From Bacteroidota bacterium (GTDB lineage: Bacteria; Bacteroidota; Bacteroidia; NS11-12g; UBA9320): a stretch of 64,000 nucleotides of DNA. Each line of letters opens with the position of its first letter. Within the stretch, counting starts at the first letter, position 1. Both the position numbers and the translations under genes were made by a program. The stretch lies in contig CANIKO010000012.1 in assembly GCA_947468275.1 (NCBI GenBank), positions 1 to 64,000 on the forward strand. Direction: 5' to 3'. Of the stretch, positions 45,200 to 54,873 are shown in pieces. Below the pieces are notes generated by a model. The model was given only the letters and a program-made list of their open reading frames with translations. It made no database searches and was not told where the DNA came from.

Positions 45200-45207
45200 T
45201 ATCTTTG
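45200..45207 (+). promoter_or_regulatory. -7 box of the FISUMP protein gene
   Basis: TATCTTTG fits TAnnTTTG and lies 14 bp before the ATG at 45222. No good -33 TTTG at the standard distance. Confidence 0.4.
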
Positions 45208-45221
45208 TTCTCGGATTAACC

Positions 45222-46214
45222 ATGAAAAGAATTGTTCTTTTAATCACGTCACTTGCATTTTTTGAAACGATAAATTATGCTCAAACAGTTGCCGATATTG
45301 ATGGGAACGTTTATAATACAGTCACTATTGGAACACAGGTTTGGTTAAAGGAAAACTTAAAAGTAACCCATTATCGCAATGGCGAGCCCATACCGGAAGT
45401 GAAAGATTCGATGGCGTGGGTTATCCAAACCAAAGGGGCTTGGTGCAACAATGAAAACAAACCGGCCAACAGCATTATTTACGGAAAACTTTATAACTGG
45501 CATGCAGCCAACGACTCGCGTGGCATAGCACCCATAGGCTGGCATGTGCCCAGCGATGCCGAATGGAAAACATTGGAAATATATGTAGGAATGCCAGCCA
45601 ATATGGCCAACCTTGAAAATTATAGAGGAACCAAAGAAGCCAATACTTTAAAAAAAGCGGATACCACTACTTACTGGACTTTGGCGTGTTGCCCAACGCC
45701 CGGGCTTTCCAAAAACAAAGGAACAAATTCAAGTGGATTTACAGCTCTTGGTGGCGGGTATAGGATTTACTTTAATGCCGGTGGAAACTATACTTCCTTT
45801 CAGGCCCCAACCGGTAATGCCCAGTTTTGGACCTCTACCGCACCGGATGACACTACCGCATGGCTTAGACATTTGTGCGTGTATCATGAAGATATTTACA
45901 GGGCTCATTGGCCTAAAGTAAATGGCAGTTCCATAAGATTAATTCGGGATTCTCCAGCAACCATAAATGAAGTGAAAACGGCTTTTGAAATAGTTATGTT
46001 TCCCAATCCAGCCTATGACAAACTTTCTATTAATTGTTCAAAAAACAAGGATATAAAGTTGAAAATATATAACACCATGGGGATTTGTGTCTTGCAAAAA
46101 GACTTAGGCAATAATAGTTCTGAAATTGATATCAGTTCTTTGACAAAAGGGGTTTATATAGTTAAATTTAGAAGTCTTGAAGGAAATTCAGAAAATAAAC
46201 TTATAAAAGAATAA
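45222..46214 (+). CDS. FISUMP domain protein with T9SS sorting domain
   Basis: A 330-residue secreted protein: signal peptide to about 20, then a Fibrobacter-succinogenes-major-paralogue domain (DIDGNVYNTVTIGTQVWL, APIGWHVPSDAEW, SSGFTALGGG, FWTSTA) up to about 245. A T9SS type A sorting domain follows from MFPNPAYDK to the end. Probably a surface protein; function of the fold is not known. Confidence 0.88.
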   Translation: MKRIVLLITSLAFFETINYAQTVADIDGNVYNTVTIGTQVWLKENLKVTHYRNGEPIPEVKDSMAWVIQTKGAWCNNENKPANSIIYGKLYNWHAANDSRGIAPIGWHVPSDAEWKTLEIYVGMPANMANLENYRGTKEANTLKKADTTTYWTLACCPTPGLSKNKGTNSSGFTALGGGYRIYFNAGGNYTSFQAPTGNAQFWTSTAPDDTTAWLRHLCVYHEDIYRAHWPKVNGSSIRLIRDSPATINEVKTAFEIVMFPNPAYDKLSINCSKNKDIKLKIYNTMGICVLQKDLGNNSSEIDISSLTKGVYIVKFRSLEGNSENKLIKE

Positions 46215-46233
46215 TAAGCACTTAAATCAAACT

Positions 46234-48105
46234 TTACTCATATCCGACTGGACTTGGTTTTGAAATTTCAAAGCTCCTTACTTTTAGAGTAAAACTGGTA
46301 ACAGGATTCAATTTATAAACAGCCTTATCAAATCCAGGTTGATTAGGAAAAGCACCAAACGTAATTTCAAAACTGCTGTTCAGCAAACTTTCGTTTCTTA
46401 ACAATAAACCAACAGAATAGGCCTGATATAATTTGCTTTCAAAAAGCTTTGTTGTTTCAGTTTGCAATATACCCAAACTTATAAAAGCCACGGGAGCAAA
46501 CTTAAATCCTATAATATTGTATGGTGCATAGGTAACTGTTTCAAAATTAAGAATGAGTTTACTTGTTCCGGTTAATGTTCCTGCATTAAAACCATACATT
46601 TCTTTTGATTTCAGGGTTATCCTTTCCGCCAATGGCTTATTAAATCCTGTAGTAAACTTTCCACTAACAAACTGTCTAACGTACCATTTTCGTTCTAAAG
46701 ATAAATCGCTGAAATAGTAAAAACCTGTATTAAAGGTTGAGTTATTTTTTTCCCCCAATTTATAAAATGTACCATACGAAACATTGCCAGATAAATAACC
46801 AATTTTTTTGTAATGTTTGCCATGTGACACCTCTATTCCACTATATTTACGACGTATATCTGTTGATTTACTCAGATATCCATAAACCAGTTGAATCATT
46901 AATCCTTCTGGCACGTCCTCATTGGCACCAAAACGATAAATATACTGGTCTTTGTAATATTTACGAAGTGAATATCCTAAACTACCAAGATATAGGGAAG
47001 AATTAAAATTGCTTTTTGCCGTATCCACACTATAATTGGGCCGAGCTTGAAAACGCTTATCCGCAAAGCGTAAAGCTCCTATTATCGCTCTATTTTTACT
47101 ATTAACAGATTTGCTACTACCGGGCCTATAACTTTTGGCCACCCAAACATCCGAGTTTGTAAAATCTAAATTATACGCTGTGTTTACACTTTTTATAGAA
47201 TCATAAAAATTAAACGTACCCCAGGTTTTAATAATTAACATCCCCCCAGCATACTTGGTTAGCGGCGAATAAAATGACCGATCAAACGAAACACCCAATT
47301 CGGTAGTTAATTTGGAATTATAGTAAAATAAATCGGATGAAACATAGGTGTTATTGATATTGGAAAAATTATAGTTTCCGCTCAGGCTATAGCCGGCAGA
47401 GAAATTATAACCAATTTTTTGTTCAAAAGTATGGCCCATACCTAGCAAATTTTTATCCCGCAATCGAATTGTTCCTCCGCTAGAACCTGCCGAGATACTT
47501 GGATCTATGGTCCATTTATCATGTACAATCACTAAAATATCGACACTATCAGTTTTATCGTCACTATTGGTCAAAAATATTCGAGCATCATTAATATATC
47601 TGGCCTGACGCAATAACCTTTCCGATTCTGATATTTTTAAAAGTTCCACTGATTCATTTTTTTTAAATAATAATCGGTTTCGCACCACCCATCGGCTAGT
47701 TGTTACATGGGTTTTGTTAGCTGTTTTTTGCAGAGGATTAACAATGGTTCTTGTGGTATCATTGGCTGAGTAGCCAAAAGGGTCAAGCACAATTATTTCG
47801 ATACTTCGAATAATGCTTGCTTTAAATTTAAGGTTTGGGTCTTCCGTTTTTTGTTTATCTGAAAGAGATTTCTTATCATATTTTAATGGTGCCGGATCAA
47901 TAAAAACGGCTTGGTAAAGAATTTTAGTAAACTTTCTCCTGAAAGCTACTTTTTGAATTTTTTTATAAATATCTAAAGTATCTTGTTTCTCTATTTTGAT
48001 GGTAATTGAACGCTTTTTCTTTTGAGCTGAGGCATTGTCTACATAAAAAAAGGCGAAGCCAAAGATTAAAATTTTAATAAATATTAATAACTTGCTAAAC
48101 CTCAT
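46234..48105 (-). CDS. BamA/Omp85-like outer-membrane barrel protein
   Basis: A 623-residue protein with a signal peptide (about 27), a POTRA-like part at about 105-205 (IRSIEIIVLDPFGYS, SERLLRQARYINDARI, DILVIVHDKW) and then barrel strands to the end. It lacks a full set of POTRA domains, so it is more like a small Omp85 relative of unknown task than BamA itself. Ten bp upstream is the OppA-like gene, same strand. Confidence 0.7.
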   Translation of the reverse strand: MRFSKLLIFIKILIFGFAFFYVDNASAQKKKRSITIKIEKQDTLDIYKKIQKVAFRRKFTKILYQAVFIDPAPLKYDKKSLSDKQKTEDPNLKFKASIIRSIEIIVLDPFGYSANDTTRTIVNPLQKTANKTHVTTSRWVVRNRLLFKKNESVELLKISESERLLRQARYINDARIFLTNSDDKTDSVDILVIVHDKWTIDPSISAGSSGGTIRLRDKNLLGMGHTFEQKIGYNFSAGYSLSGNYNFSNINNTYVSSDLFYYNSKLTTELGVSFDRSFYSPLTKYAGGMLIIKTWGTFNFYDSIKSVNTAYNLDFTNSDVWVAKSYRPGSSKSVNSKNRAIIGALRFADKRFQARPNYSVDTAKSNFNSSLYLGSLGYSLRKYYKDQYIYRFGANEDVPEGLMIQLVYGYLSKSTDIRRKYSGIEVSHGKHYKKIGYLSGNVSYGTFYKLGEKNNSTFNTGFYYFSDLSLERKWYVRQFVSGKFTTGFNKPLAERITLKSKEMYGFNAGTLTGTSKLILNFETVTYAPYNIIGFKFAPVAFISLGILQTETTKLFESKLYQAYSVGLLLRNESLLNSSFEITFGAFPNQPGFDKAVYKLNPVTSFTLKVRSFEISKPSPVGYE

Positions 48106-48114
48106 AGTAAATAA

Positions 48115-49815
48115 TTATTCAACCTTCACTCTTCTCAAATCTAAAGAATTAGCCGCCGTGTTCTTCATATTCTTAACCCTGTGACCTATCAGCCTTATGG
48201 ATTGGTCATAAAACAAAGGAATAACAGGGCTTTCGGCCAACAGCATGGCTTCCATTTTGTGGTAAATTTCTATTCGAGCACAATCATTGGTTTGTAAAAA
48301 AATAGAATCAAATAATTCATCGTACGTTTTATTTTTAAAATGGGTATAGTTAGGACCATGGGGCGAAAAATTAGGGCTGTAAAAACATGCCAAATAATTC
48401 TCCGCATCTGGATAATCGGCTATCCAAGATCCCCTAAAAAAATTCAGTCTATTATTGGATTTTTCTTCTTTTAAAAAAGAAGAAGGTTGAACCTCCAAAG
48501 CTATATCCAAGCCAATATTTTTTAAATCTTTTTGCACAAAAAGACAAATATCTAAATAATCTTTGGTAGTGTAAAGTGTGATGGGCTTTTTAGTTTTGGT
48601 CCAACCCGATTTGGCCAAATACTCTTTTGCTTTTTGAGGGTTATAACCCCAATCTTCAGCTTTTTGTGGCGAATAACCGGGCAAACCCCTAGGTATAAAT
48701 CCGCCATCCGCAGGATAACCAATATTGTTGCGAAGATGCTTCATTATCGCTTTTTTATTGATGGCTAACTGAATGGCTAAACGCAAATTTTTATCATACA
48801 ATGGATGTGAGATGGAATTTGGCAACGAATCATCCACCATAAAAGCCAAATATTCCGTATTTAAAAACGGCGTAACAAGGGTTGTAAATTTAGAGCTATA
48901 CTTATCTTTTAATCGACCATCTTTTTCTATTATTTCATCCTTAAAACTGCTTTCTAAACCATTAAAAAAATCAAGATTACCTTGTAAAAACTCTAAAAAT
49001 GCGGCCTGTTTATCGTCCAAAAACGAAACCGCTACCGCATCTAAATAGGGCAATCTATGGCCATTTTCTTTTTCAAAGTATTCAGGATTTTTAAGAAAAA
49101 CAAGTTTTACTTCCTCGTTCCACCGGCTAAACATAAATGGACCTGTACCCAAAGGATGTCGCCCAAAATCTTTGCCAAATTTATCTATCGATTCCTTAGG
49201 AACCGCGAAACAATATGGCATGGTAAGTAATCCTAAAAAAGGCGGAAATGGTTTTTTTAAATATATTTCAAGTATGGAATCATTGATGGCCACAAAGGGT
49301 TGCATTGCAACTTTATCATTAAAAATCCATGCACCCGGTGAGGCGGTAGCTTCGTCCATTATTCTATTGAAAGAATACACAAAATCTGAAGCTTTAACTT
49401 TTCGAGATAATCCATTGTTTAAAGATTTATCAATGTGGAAAAAAACATCGTTTCTTAAATAAAATCTATAAACTAAGCCATCTTCTGAAACCTCCCATTT
49501 ATGGGCTATGCAAGGTGCTATCAATAATTGACTATCGAGTTGCACCAACCCATTAAACAGTTGGCTTACAGCCCAAATATTATCCTGTGTGCGAGCAAAA
49601 GCAGGATCGAGCGAAGTGATGCCATTATCGCTGTTGTATTTGAACACCGAACGAGGGTCAACTTTCTGATTACCACCATTGCAAGAAATTAACACCAAAA
49701 GAATGTTAATAAGTAGTGGAAACCTGTTAAAATCTATTGAGGCTTTGAAAATAGTTTTGAACCTCCTACCAACACCTCCTTTTTTAACATGACGCAAGTA
49801 ACTTATTTCGGACAC
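48115..49815 (-). CDS. Peptide ABC-transporter substrate-binding lipoprotein (SBP_bac_5)
   Basis: A 566-residue DppA/OppA-type binding protein (family 5). The family signature ARTQDNIWAVSQLFNGLVQL is near the N terminus, then RHPLGTGPF. The lipoprotein signal is LLINILLVLISCNG. With the start at 49815 it overlaps the divergent hydrolase gene by 27 bp, and the pre-signal region would be about 30 residues long. A shorter start (for instance TTG at 49797) is possible. No permease genes lie beside it, as common in Bacteroidota. Confidence 0.82.
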   Translation of the reverse strand: MSEISYLRHVKKGGVGRRFKTIFKASIDFNRFPLLINILLVLISCNGGNQKVDPRSVFKYNSDNGITSLDPAFARTQDNIWAVSQLFNGLVQLDSQLLIAPCIAHKWEVSEDGLVYRFYLRNDVFFHIDKSLNNGLSRKVKASDFVYSFNRIMDEATASPGAWIFNDKVAMQPFVAINDSILEIYLKKPFPPFLGLLTMPYCFAVPKESIDKFGKDFGRHPLGTGPFMFSRWNEEVKLVFLKNPEYFEKENGHRLPYLDAVAVSFLDDKQAAFLEFLQGNLDFFNGLESSFKDEIIEKDGRLKDKYSSKFTTLVTPFLNTEYLAFMVDDSLPNSISHPLYDKNLRLAIQLAINKKAIMKHLRNNIGYPADGGFIPRGLPGYSPQKAEDWGYNPQKAKEYLAKSGWTKTKKPITLYTTKDYLDICLFVQKDLKNIGLDIALEVQPSSFLKEEKSNNRLNFFRGSWIADYPDAENYLACFYSPNFSPHGPNYTHFKNKTYDELFDSIFLQTNDCARIEIYHKMEAMLLAESPVIPLFYDQSIRLIGHRVKNMKNTAANSLDLRRVKVE

Positions 49816-50475
49816 AGCTGTTTTTTAGTTAAGACCTCAGGAGCCAAGGTTCTGTTTGATCCTTTTATAACTCCTAATGACCTTGCAAAAGAAATAAATT
49901 TAGACAGCATTTCGTGCGATTATATTTTTGTAAGTCATGGGCATTTTGATCATGTTGCTGATTTAGAAACCTTAGCACATAAAACTGGGGCAAAAGTTAT
50001 TGGGAGCTGGGAATTACATTCGTGGTTAAATAAAAAAGGAATAACCAATACACATCCAATGAATATTGGCGGAGCATGGGATTTTGGGTTTGCACACGTA
50101 AAAATGATGTATGCCGCACATTCTAATTCATTACCCGATGACACATACGGCGGAACCGCGGCCGGATATGTTTTTCAAAATGATGAAACCTGCTTTTATT
50201 ATGCTGGCGATACGGCTCTAACTTATGATATGAAACTGTTAGCAGAGGATTATAAATTAGATTTTGCTTTTTTACCAATCGGCAGCAATTTCACAATGAA
50301 TGCTACGGATGCTGCAAAAGCAGCTCAGTTTATTAATTGTAAAAAAAATATCGGTATGCATTATGATACGTTTGGTTTAATAAAAATTGATCATGATGCG
50401 GCCAAACAAGAATTTAAAAATAAAAACGCTGAACTTATATTAATGGAAATTGGTGAAACAATAACGCAATCATAA
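49789..50475 (+). CDS. UPF0173 metal-dependent hydrolase
   Basis: A 228-residue metallo-beta-lactamase-fold protein of the UPF0173 group. The metal motif is SHGHFDHV near 50, with further ligands in YAAHSNS, YYAGDTAL and GMHYDTFG. Substrate unknown. Its start overlaps the divergent OppA-like gene. It is 12 bp ahead of parA. Confidence 0.88.
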   Translation: MTQVTYFGHSCFLVKTSGAKVLFDPFITPNDLAKEINLDSISCDYIFVSHGHFDHVADLETLAHKTGAKVIGSWELHSWLNKKGITNTHPMNIGGAWDFGFAHVKMMYAAHSNSLPDDTYGGTAAGYVFQNDETCFYYAGDTALTYDMKLLAEDYKLDFAFLPIGSNFTMNATDAAKAAQFINCKKNIGMHYDTFGLIKIDHDAAKQEFKNKNAELILMEIGETITQS

Positions 50476-50487
50476 AACAACGAATAG

Positions 50488-51288
50488 ATGGGAAAAATAA
50501 TATGTATAGCCAACCAAAAAGGTGGCGTAGGAAAAACAACCACTGCCATAAACCTTGCTTCGGCATTGGCTCTGCTTGAATTTAAAACTTTACTTGTAGA
50601 TGCCGACCCTCAAGCAAATTCAACTTCGGGCATTGGTTTTGACCCAAGAAATATTAAAATAGGATTATATGAAACCTTAATTCAGGATTTAAACCCAAGC
50701 GATATTATCTTAAAAACGGAGAATTCATTTTTGGATTTATTACCTGCCAATATTGATTTGGTTGGTGCCGAGATAGAATTGGTAGATATGCCTAACCGTG
50801 AAAAATTAATGGGGAGAGCTTTGAACAGAATAAAACCTAATTATGATTTTATTATAATAGATTGTTCGCCATCGTTAGGATTAATCACTACAAATGCCCT
50901 CACTGCCGCTGATTCAATTATTATTCCTGTTCAGTGCGAATTTTTTGCGTTAGAAGGTTTGGGAAAATTGCTTAATACCATAAAAATTGTCCAACGAAGT
51001 ATAAACCCTAAATTGGAAATTGAAGGAATATTATTAACTATGTATGATATGCGTTTACGTTTGAGCAATCAAGTAGTGGATGAAGTCAAGACCCATTTCC
51101 AACAATTGGTTTTTGATACCATAATACAACGAAACACAAAATTAAGTGAAGCTCCAAGTTTCGGAATATCTGTATTGGAACATGATGCAGGGAGCAAAGG
51201 AAGTATTAATTACTTGAATCTGGCTCGTGAAATTTTACAAAAAAATGGATTAACCAATATGGTAGAGGAAGAGAAACAATTATCATGA
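50488..51288 (+). CDS. parA: Chromosome partitioning ATPase ParA
   Basis: A 266-residue deviant Walker ATPase: KGGVGKTTTAINLA at 10-23, DADPQANST at about 41 and DCSPSLG near 125. It moves ParB-parS complexes during segregation. Its stop overlaps the parB start by 4 bp. I saw no parS site in the window. Confidence 0.95.
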   Translation: MGKIICIANQKGGVGKTTTAINLASALALLEFKTLLVDADPQANSTSGIGFDPRNIKIGLYETLIQDLNPSDIILKTENSFLDLLPANIDLVGAEIELVDMPNREKLMGRALNRIKPNYDFIIIDCSPSLGLITTNALTAADSIIIPVQCEFFALEGLGKLLNTIKIVQRSINPKLEIEGILLTMYDMRLRLSNQVVDEVKTHFQQLVFDTIIQRNTKLSEAPSFGISVLEHDAGSKGSINYLNLAREILQKNGLTNMVEEEKQLS

Positions 51289-52202
51289 ATAATCCTGTAA
51301 AAAAAAGAAATTCACTCGGACGAGGTTTAAGTGCTTTACTTGAAAGTGCTGATACAGATGTAACCTCCATAGAATCAAAAACCTTAAATTCAGTAGCTAA
51401 TATTTACATTAGTCAAATTGAGGCTAATCCGTTTCAGCCAAGAACTGAATTTAACGAAGAAAACCTAAATGAACTAGCTGATAGCATTAGGGTTCACGGG
51501 GTTATTCAGCCAATTACTGTCAGAAAAGTAGGATTTGAAAAGTATCAAATTATTTCTGGAGAACGAAGAACTCGGGCTTCATTATTAGCTAGCCTTACTG
51601 AGATTCCCGCATACATTAGAGTGGCCAATGATCAAGAAATGTTGGAAATGGCCATCATTGAAAACATTCAAAGAGAAGAACTTAACCCGATTGAAATTGC
51701 TATAAGCTACAAACGTTTGTTAGAAGAATGTAATCTTAAACAAGAAGAATTAGGCGAAAGGGTAGGTAAAAACCGCACTACGGTAAACAACTACCTTCGG
51801 CTCTTAAAACTACCTGATGAAATTCAAATAGGACTTAGAGAAAACAAAATATCTATGGGTCATGCCCGTGCATTAATAAATGTAACTAGTAATGAATGGC
51901 GTATGGAAATTTTCCAACGGGCTGTTACAGAGGGCTTATCAGTTCGTGCTGTTGAAAATTTAGCCAAACAAGGTTCACCTAAAACCAAGCAGGAAAAATT
52001 ATTTATAGAGCCAATAAAATTTGGAGAGGAAGAACCGTTGCCAATTTCAAAACATTTTGCAGAGTTTAAAAACTTTGGCGACATGATAGCCCGAAAATTT
52101 AAAGCTACTGTAGAAATAAAACCACGTGGTGGCGAAAAAGGAAGTATTGTCATTGAATTTGAAAATAGGGATCATTTTAAGGAGATTCTTAAGCAATTGT
52201 AG
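51285..52202 (+). CDS. parB: Chromosome partitioning protein ParB
   Basis: A 305-residue CTPase/DNA-binding protein with RGLSALLE start motif, N-terminal ParB/Spo0J domain (IEANPFQPR, box II GERRTRAS, ENIQREELNP) and HTH (LGERVGKNRTTVNNYLRLL). A C-terminal dimer domain follows. Overlaps parA by 4 bp. Confidence 0.95.
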   Translation: MNNPVKKRNSLGRGLSALLESADTDVTSIESKTLNSVANIYISQIEANPFQPRTEFNEENLNELADSIRVHGVIQPITVRKVGFEKYQIISGERRTRASLLASLTEIPAYIRVANDQEMLEMAIIENIQREELNPIEIAISYKRLLEECNLKQEELGERVGKNRTTVNNYLRLLKLPDEIQIGLRENKISMGHARALINVTSNEWRMEIFQRAVTEGLSVRAVENLAKQGSPKTKQEKLFIEPIKFGEEEPLPISKHFAEFKNFGDMIARKFKATVEIKPRGGEKGSIVIEFENRDHFKEILKQL

Positions 52203-52215
52203 GTTTGAAATCATT

Positions 52216-52245
52216 TTTGATTGTGGGTGAGGTAACCTAACTTTG
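52216..52245 (+). promoter_or_regulatory. Promoter of the DUF5683 gene
   Basis: TTTG at 52216-52219, an 18-bp spacer and TAACTTTG at 52238-52245. The GTG start at 52250 is only 4 bp downstream, so the transcript is probably leaderless. Confidence 0.55.
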
Positions 52246-52249
52246 TCAC

Positions 52250-52801
52250 GTGTATAGACACAGAAATTTTATTCTTATAATTCTATTACTACTTGCAGAT
52301 AGCAACATGCTTTTTGCACAAAAAAATACCGCAGATTCTATAAGTATAAAACGACTTAACCCTAGAAATGCGGCTATTTATTCCGCTGTATTCCCAGGAT
52401 TGGGACAAATATATAATCATAAAATATGGAAAGCGGGAATCCTTTACGCAGGATTTGCTGGCATTACGGCTGGTTTCATTTATAATCAACGTGAATATAA
52501 AAGCTATCAGCGGGCTGTAGATGTAAGATTTGACACATTAGCCTCAACCGTTGATTTAAAATACCCAACTCTTACAGATGGAACTGTTCAAGGCCAGAGA
52601 AACTATCATCGCCGAAACCGTGATGTTTGTATTTTGGCCTACGTGGGTTTATATGCTTTAAATATTATTGATGCGAATGTTGACGCCAATTTACAAGAGT
52701 TTAAAATAAATAAAGACTTAAGTTTGGGTTGGCAACCAATACTTGCTGTTTTACCTAATCAAAGATTCCGGTCGGGTTTAAATTTGACATTAACTTTTTA
52801 A
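52250..52801 (+). CDS. DUF5683 domain protein
   Basis: A 183-residue exported protein with a signal sequence to about 24 (MLFAQ), a DUF5683 core (AIYSAVFPGLGQIYNHKIWKAG) and two membrane helices. It is regularly found behind parAB in Bacteroidota. Function unknown. The start is GTG. Confidence 0.85.
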   Translation: MYRHRNFILIILLLLADSNMLFAQKNTADSISIKRLNPRNAAIYSAVFPGLGQIYNHKIWKAGILYAGFAGITAGFIYNQREYKSYQRAVDVRFDTLASTVDLKYPTLTDGTVQGQRNYHRRNRDVCILAYVGLYALNIIDANVDANLQEFKINKDLSLGWQPILAVLPNQRFRSGLNLTLTF

Positions 52802-52822
52802 AAATAATAAATAATAATACTA

Positions 52823-53710
52823 ATGAAAAACATTTCAGTTATAGGTTCAGGAACAATGGGAAACGGGATAGCCCATGTATTTGCTCAACATGGTTACAAG
52901 GTAGCTTTGATAGATGTTAATCCTGCCGCGTTAGAAAAAGCATTGGCCGCAATTACCAAAAACTTTGACCGACAGATAGCTAAAGGCAACGCCACAGAGG
53001 AATTAAAAAATTCAGCTTTAGCTAATATTACCATATTTACTTCCATTGCCGAAGGTGTAAAAAATGCAGAACTTGTGGTTGAGGCGGCTACTGAAAACAG
53101 CGATCTTAAATTAAAAATATTTGCCGATATGGATGCTAATGCACCACAAGATTGCATCTTAGCTTCTAATACTTCTTCTATTTCTATTACTAAATTAGCT
53201 TCGGGCACTAGCCGCCCGGGAAAAGTAGTTGGTATGCACTTTATGAACCCTGTGCCTGTTATGAAATTAGTAGAAGTTATTAATGGTTATAGTACCGAAA
53301 GTGAAGTTACCAATATTATAATTGAACTTTCCATGGCCGTTGGTAAAGTGCCTGTTCCATCAAATGATTTCCCTGGTTTTATAGCCAACCGTATATTGAT
53401 GCCGATGATAAATGAAGCCATTTATTCGTTGCATGAAGGAGTAGCCGGTGTGGCTGAAATTGACACTATAATGAAACTGGGAATGGCTCATCCAATGGGT
53501 CCATTGCAATTGGCTGATTTTATAGGTCTTGATGTTTGCTACAGTATTTTAATGGTACTTTATAATGGTTTTGGCAATCCAAAGTATGCCCCTTGCCCTT
53601 TACTTACTAATATGGTAACCGCTAAAAAATTAGGAGTAAAAACCGGAGAAGGATTTTATGATTACAGTGGTGGTGGCAAAGAATTGAGTGTAAGTAAAAG
53701 TTTTAGATAA
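52823..53710 (+). CDS. 3-hydroxyacyl-CoA (3-hydroxybutyryl-CoA) dehydrogenase
   Basis: A 295-residue NAD enzyme: GSGTMGNGIA at 7-16, Rossmann fold with IDVNPAAL, the catalytic His in GMHFMNPVPVMKLVE and a C-terminal helical domain. It oxidises (S)-3-hydroxybutyryl-CoA or longer homologues in fatty-acid or butyrate metabolism. Confidence 0.92.
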   Translation: MKNISVIGSGTMGNGIAHVFAQHGYKVALIDVNPAALEKALAAITKNFDRQIAKGNATEELKNSALANITIFTSIAEGVKNAELVVEAATENSDLKLKIFADMDANAPQDCILASNTSSISITKLASGTSRPGKVVGMHFMNPVPVMKLVEVINGYSTESEVTNIIIELSMAVGKVPVPSNDFPGFIANRILMPMINEAIYSLHEGVAGVAEIDTIMKLGMAHPMGPLQLADFIGLDVCYSILMVLYNGFGNPKYAPCPLLTNMVTAKKLGVKTGEGFYDYSGGGKELSVSKSFR

Positions 53711-53769
53711 TTAATAATATCCAATATTATAATTTCGTTTTAGTCCAAAAGAATTACAATATTTACAAT

Positions 53770-54219
53770 ATGGATAATACCATTTTAGATAATGATGAAA
53801 TTGTAAACGAAAACGATTACCGAGATTTTTTAGCCCCAAAATGGAAACGTTTTTTTAATCTGATTATTGATTTCTATCTAATTTATTTTGGCTCTCTTAT
53901 TGGCGCCACGGTTTTAGCAGCATCATTGCAAGAAGTATCAACAACAGTAAAACTTCTGATATTAATTGGTCCATACCTAACCGTATTTTTTCTCTATTTT
54001 TTTACCGAACTCTATTATAATAAAACCCTTGGAAAACTAATAACCGGAACAAAAGTGATTTCGGTTTATGACGACAAACTTTCAACAAAACAATTACTTA
54101 TAAGAACCCTTAGCCGTATTATACCTTTTGAACCTTTTAGTATACTTTTTGGATACACGGCTTGGCACGATGATTGGTCAGATACTGCGGTTGTGAATAA
54201 TAGTTATCATAAAGAATAA
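53770..54219 (+). CDS. RDD family membrane protein
   Basis: A 149-residue membrane protein with the RDD pattern: AP KWKRFFNLIIDFYL at about 25, two helices, then YNKTLGKLITGTKVIS and the TLSRIIPFEPFS stretch. The role of the family is mostly unknown (some are Na+/H+ antiporters). Confidence 0.82.
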   Translation: MDNTILDNDEIVNENDYRDFLAPKWKRFFNLIIDFYLIYFGSLIGATVLAASLQEVSTTVKLLILIGPYLTVFFLYFFTELYYNKTLGKLITGTKVISVYDDKLSTKQLLIRTLSRIIPFEPFSILFGYTAWHDDWSDTAVVNNSYHKE

Positions 54220-54229
54220 TCAATAAAAA

Positions 54230-54850
54230 ATGGAAATAGACAATTTTATTGAATTCAAATCTTCTCCGCAAATAAGAGAAAAACTAGCCGAATATGGAAT
54301 TAGCAAATCCTTTAAGGAAGGAGATATAATTTTAAAAGAAAATTCCTATATCAATTCTATTCCTATTGTTAAAAGTGGCAGCATAAGAGTGATGCGAACA
54401 GATGAAGACGGCCGGGAAATTTTACTTTATTATATCAAATCTGGCGAAAGTTGTATAATGTCGTTTTTAGGAGGTATTCATAATGACACAAGTAAGGTAA
54501 AAGCGATTGCTGAGGAAGAATCGGAGATACTTTTTATACCTATCGAAAAAGTAAGTCTGCTTATAAAAGAATACCCTGAATGGTTGGATTATATATTTCG
54601 TTTGTACCACAAACGGTTTGAAGAATTATTAGAAGTGGTAAATGCCGTTGCCTTTAAAAAAATGGACGAACGGTTATTAAATTTCATAAAAAAGAAATGC
54701 GAACTAACTATGAGCCATAACCTTTACGTAACCCATGAACAATTGGCAAAAGAACTAGGGACAGTAAGGGTTGTAGTTTCCAGATTACTTAAACAAATGG
54801 AATTTGAAGGGCATGTCAAATTGGGGCGCAATAAAATCACCTTACTTTGA
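54230..54850 (+). CDS. Crp/Fnr family transcriptional regulator
   Basis: A 206-residue regulator: cyclic-nucleotide-binding fold (about 20-130), dimer helix and C-terminal winged HTH (THEQLAKELGTVRVVVSRLLKQME). It has no Fnr-type N-terminal cysteine cluster. It is upstream of the sulfur gene cluster and may control it, since in many Bacteroidota such regulators accompany rhodanese genes. Confidence 0.88.
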   Translation: MEIDNFIEFKSSPQIREKLAEYGISKSFKEGDIILKENSYINSIPIVKSGSIRVMRTDEDGREILLYYIKSGESCIMSFLGGIHNDTSKVKAIAEEESEILFIPIEKVSLLIKEYPEWLDYIFRLYHKRFEELLEVVNAVAFKKMDERLLNFIKKKCELTMSHNLYVTHEQLAKELGTVRVVVSRLLKQMEFEGHVKLGRNKITLL

Positions 54851-54873
54851 AAAAAAATGCATCAAAAGACATA

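Noticed and set aside
44958-45221. Short frame starting near 45050 behind the TolC gene
   Set aside because: Only about 28 codons, low complexity, no start signal and no family match; treated as non-coding.
50488-52202. Replication origin or parS near parAB
   Set aside because: I found no clear parS palindrome, DnaA-box cluster or dnaA gene. CACGTG at 52246-52251 is too short to be parS.
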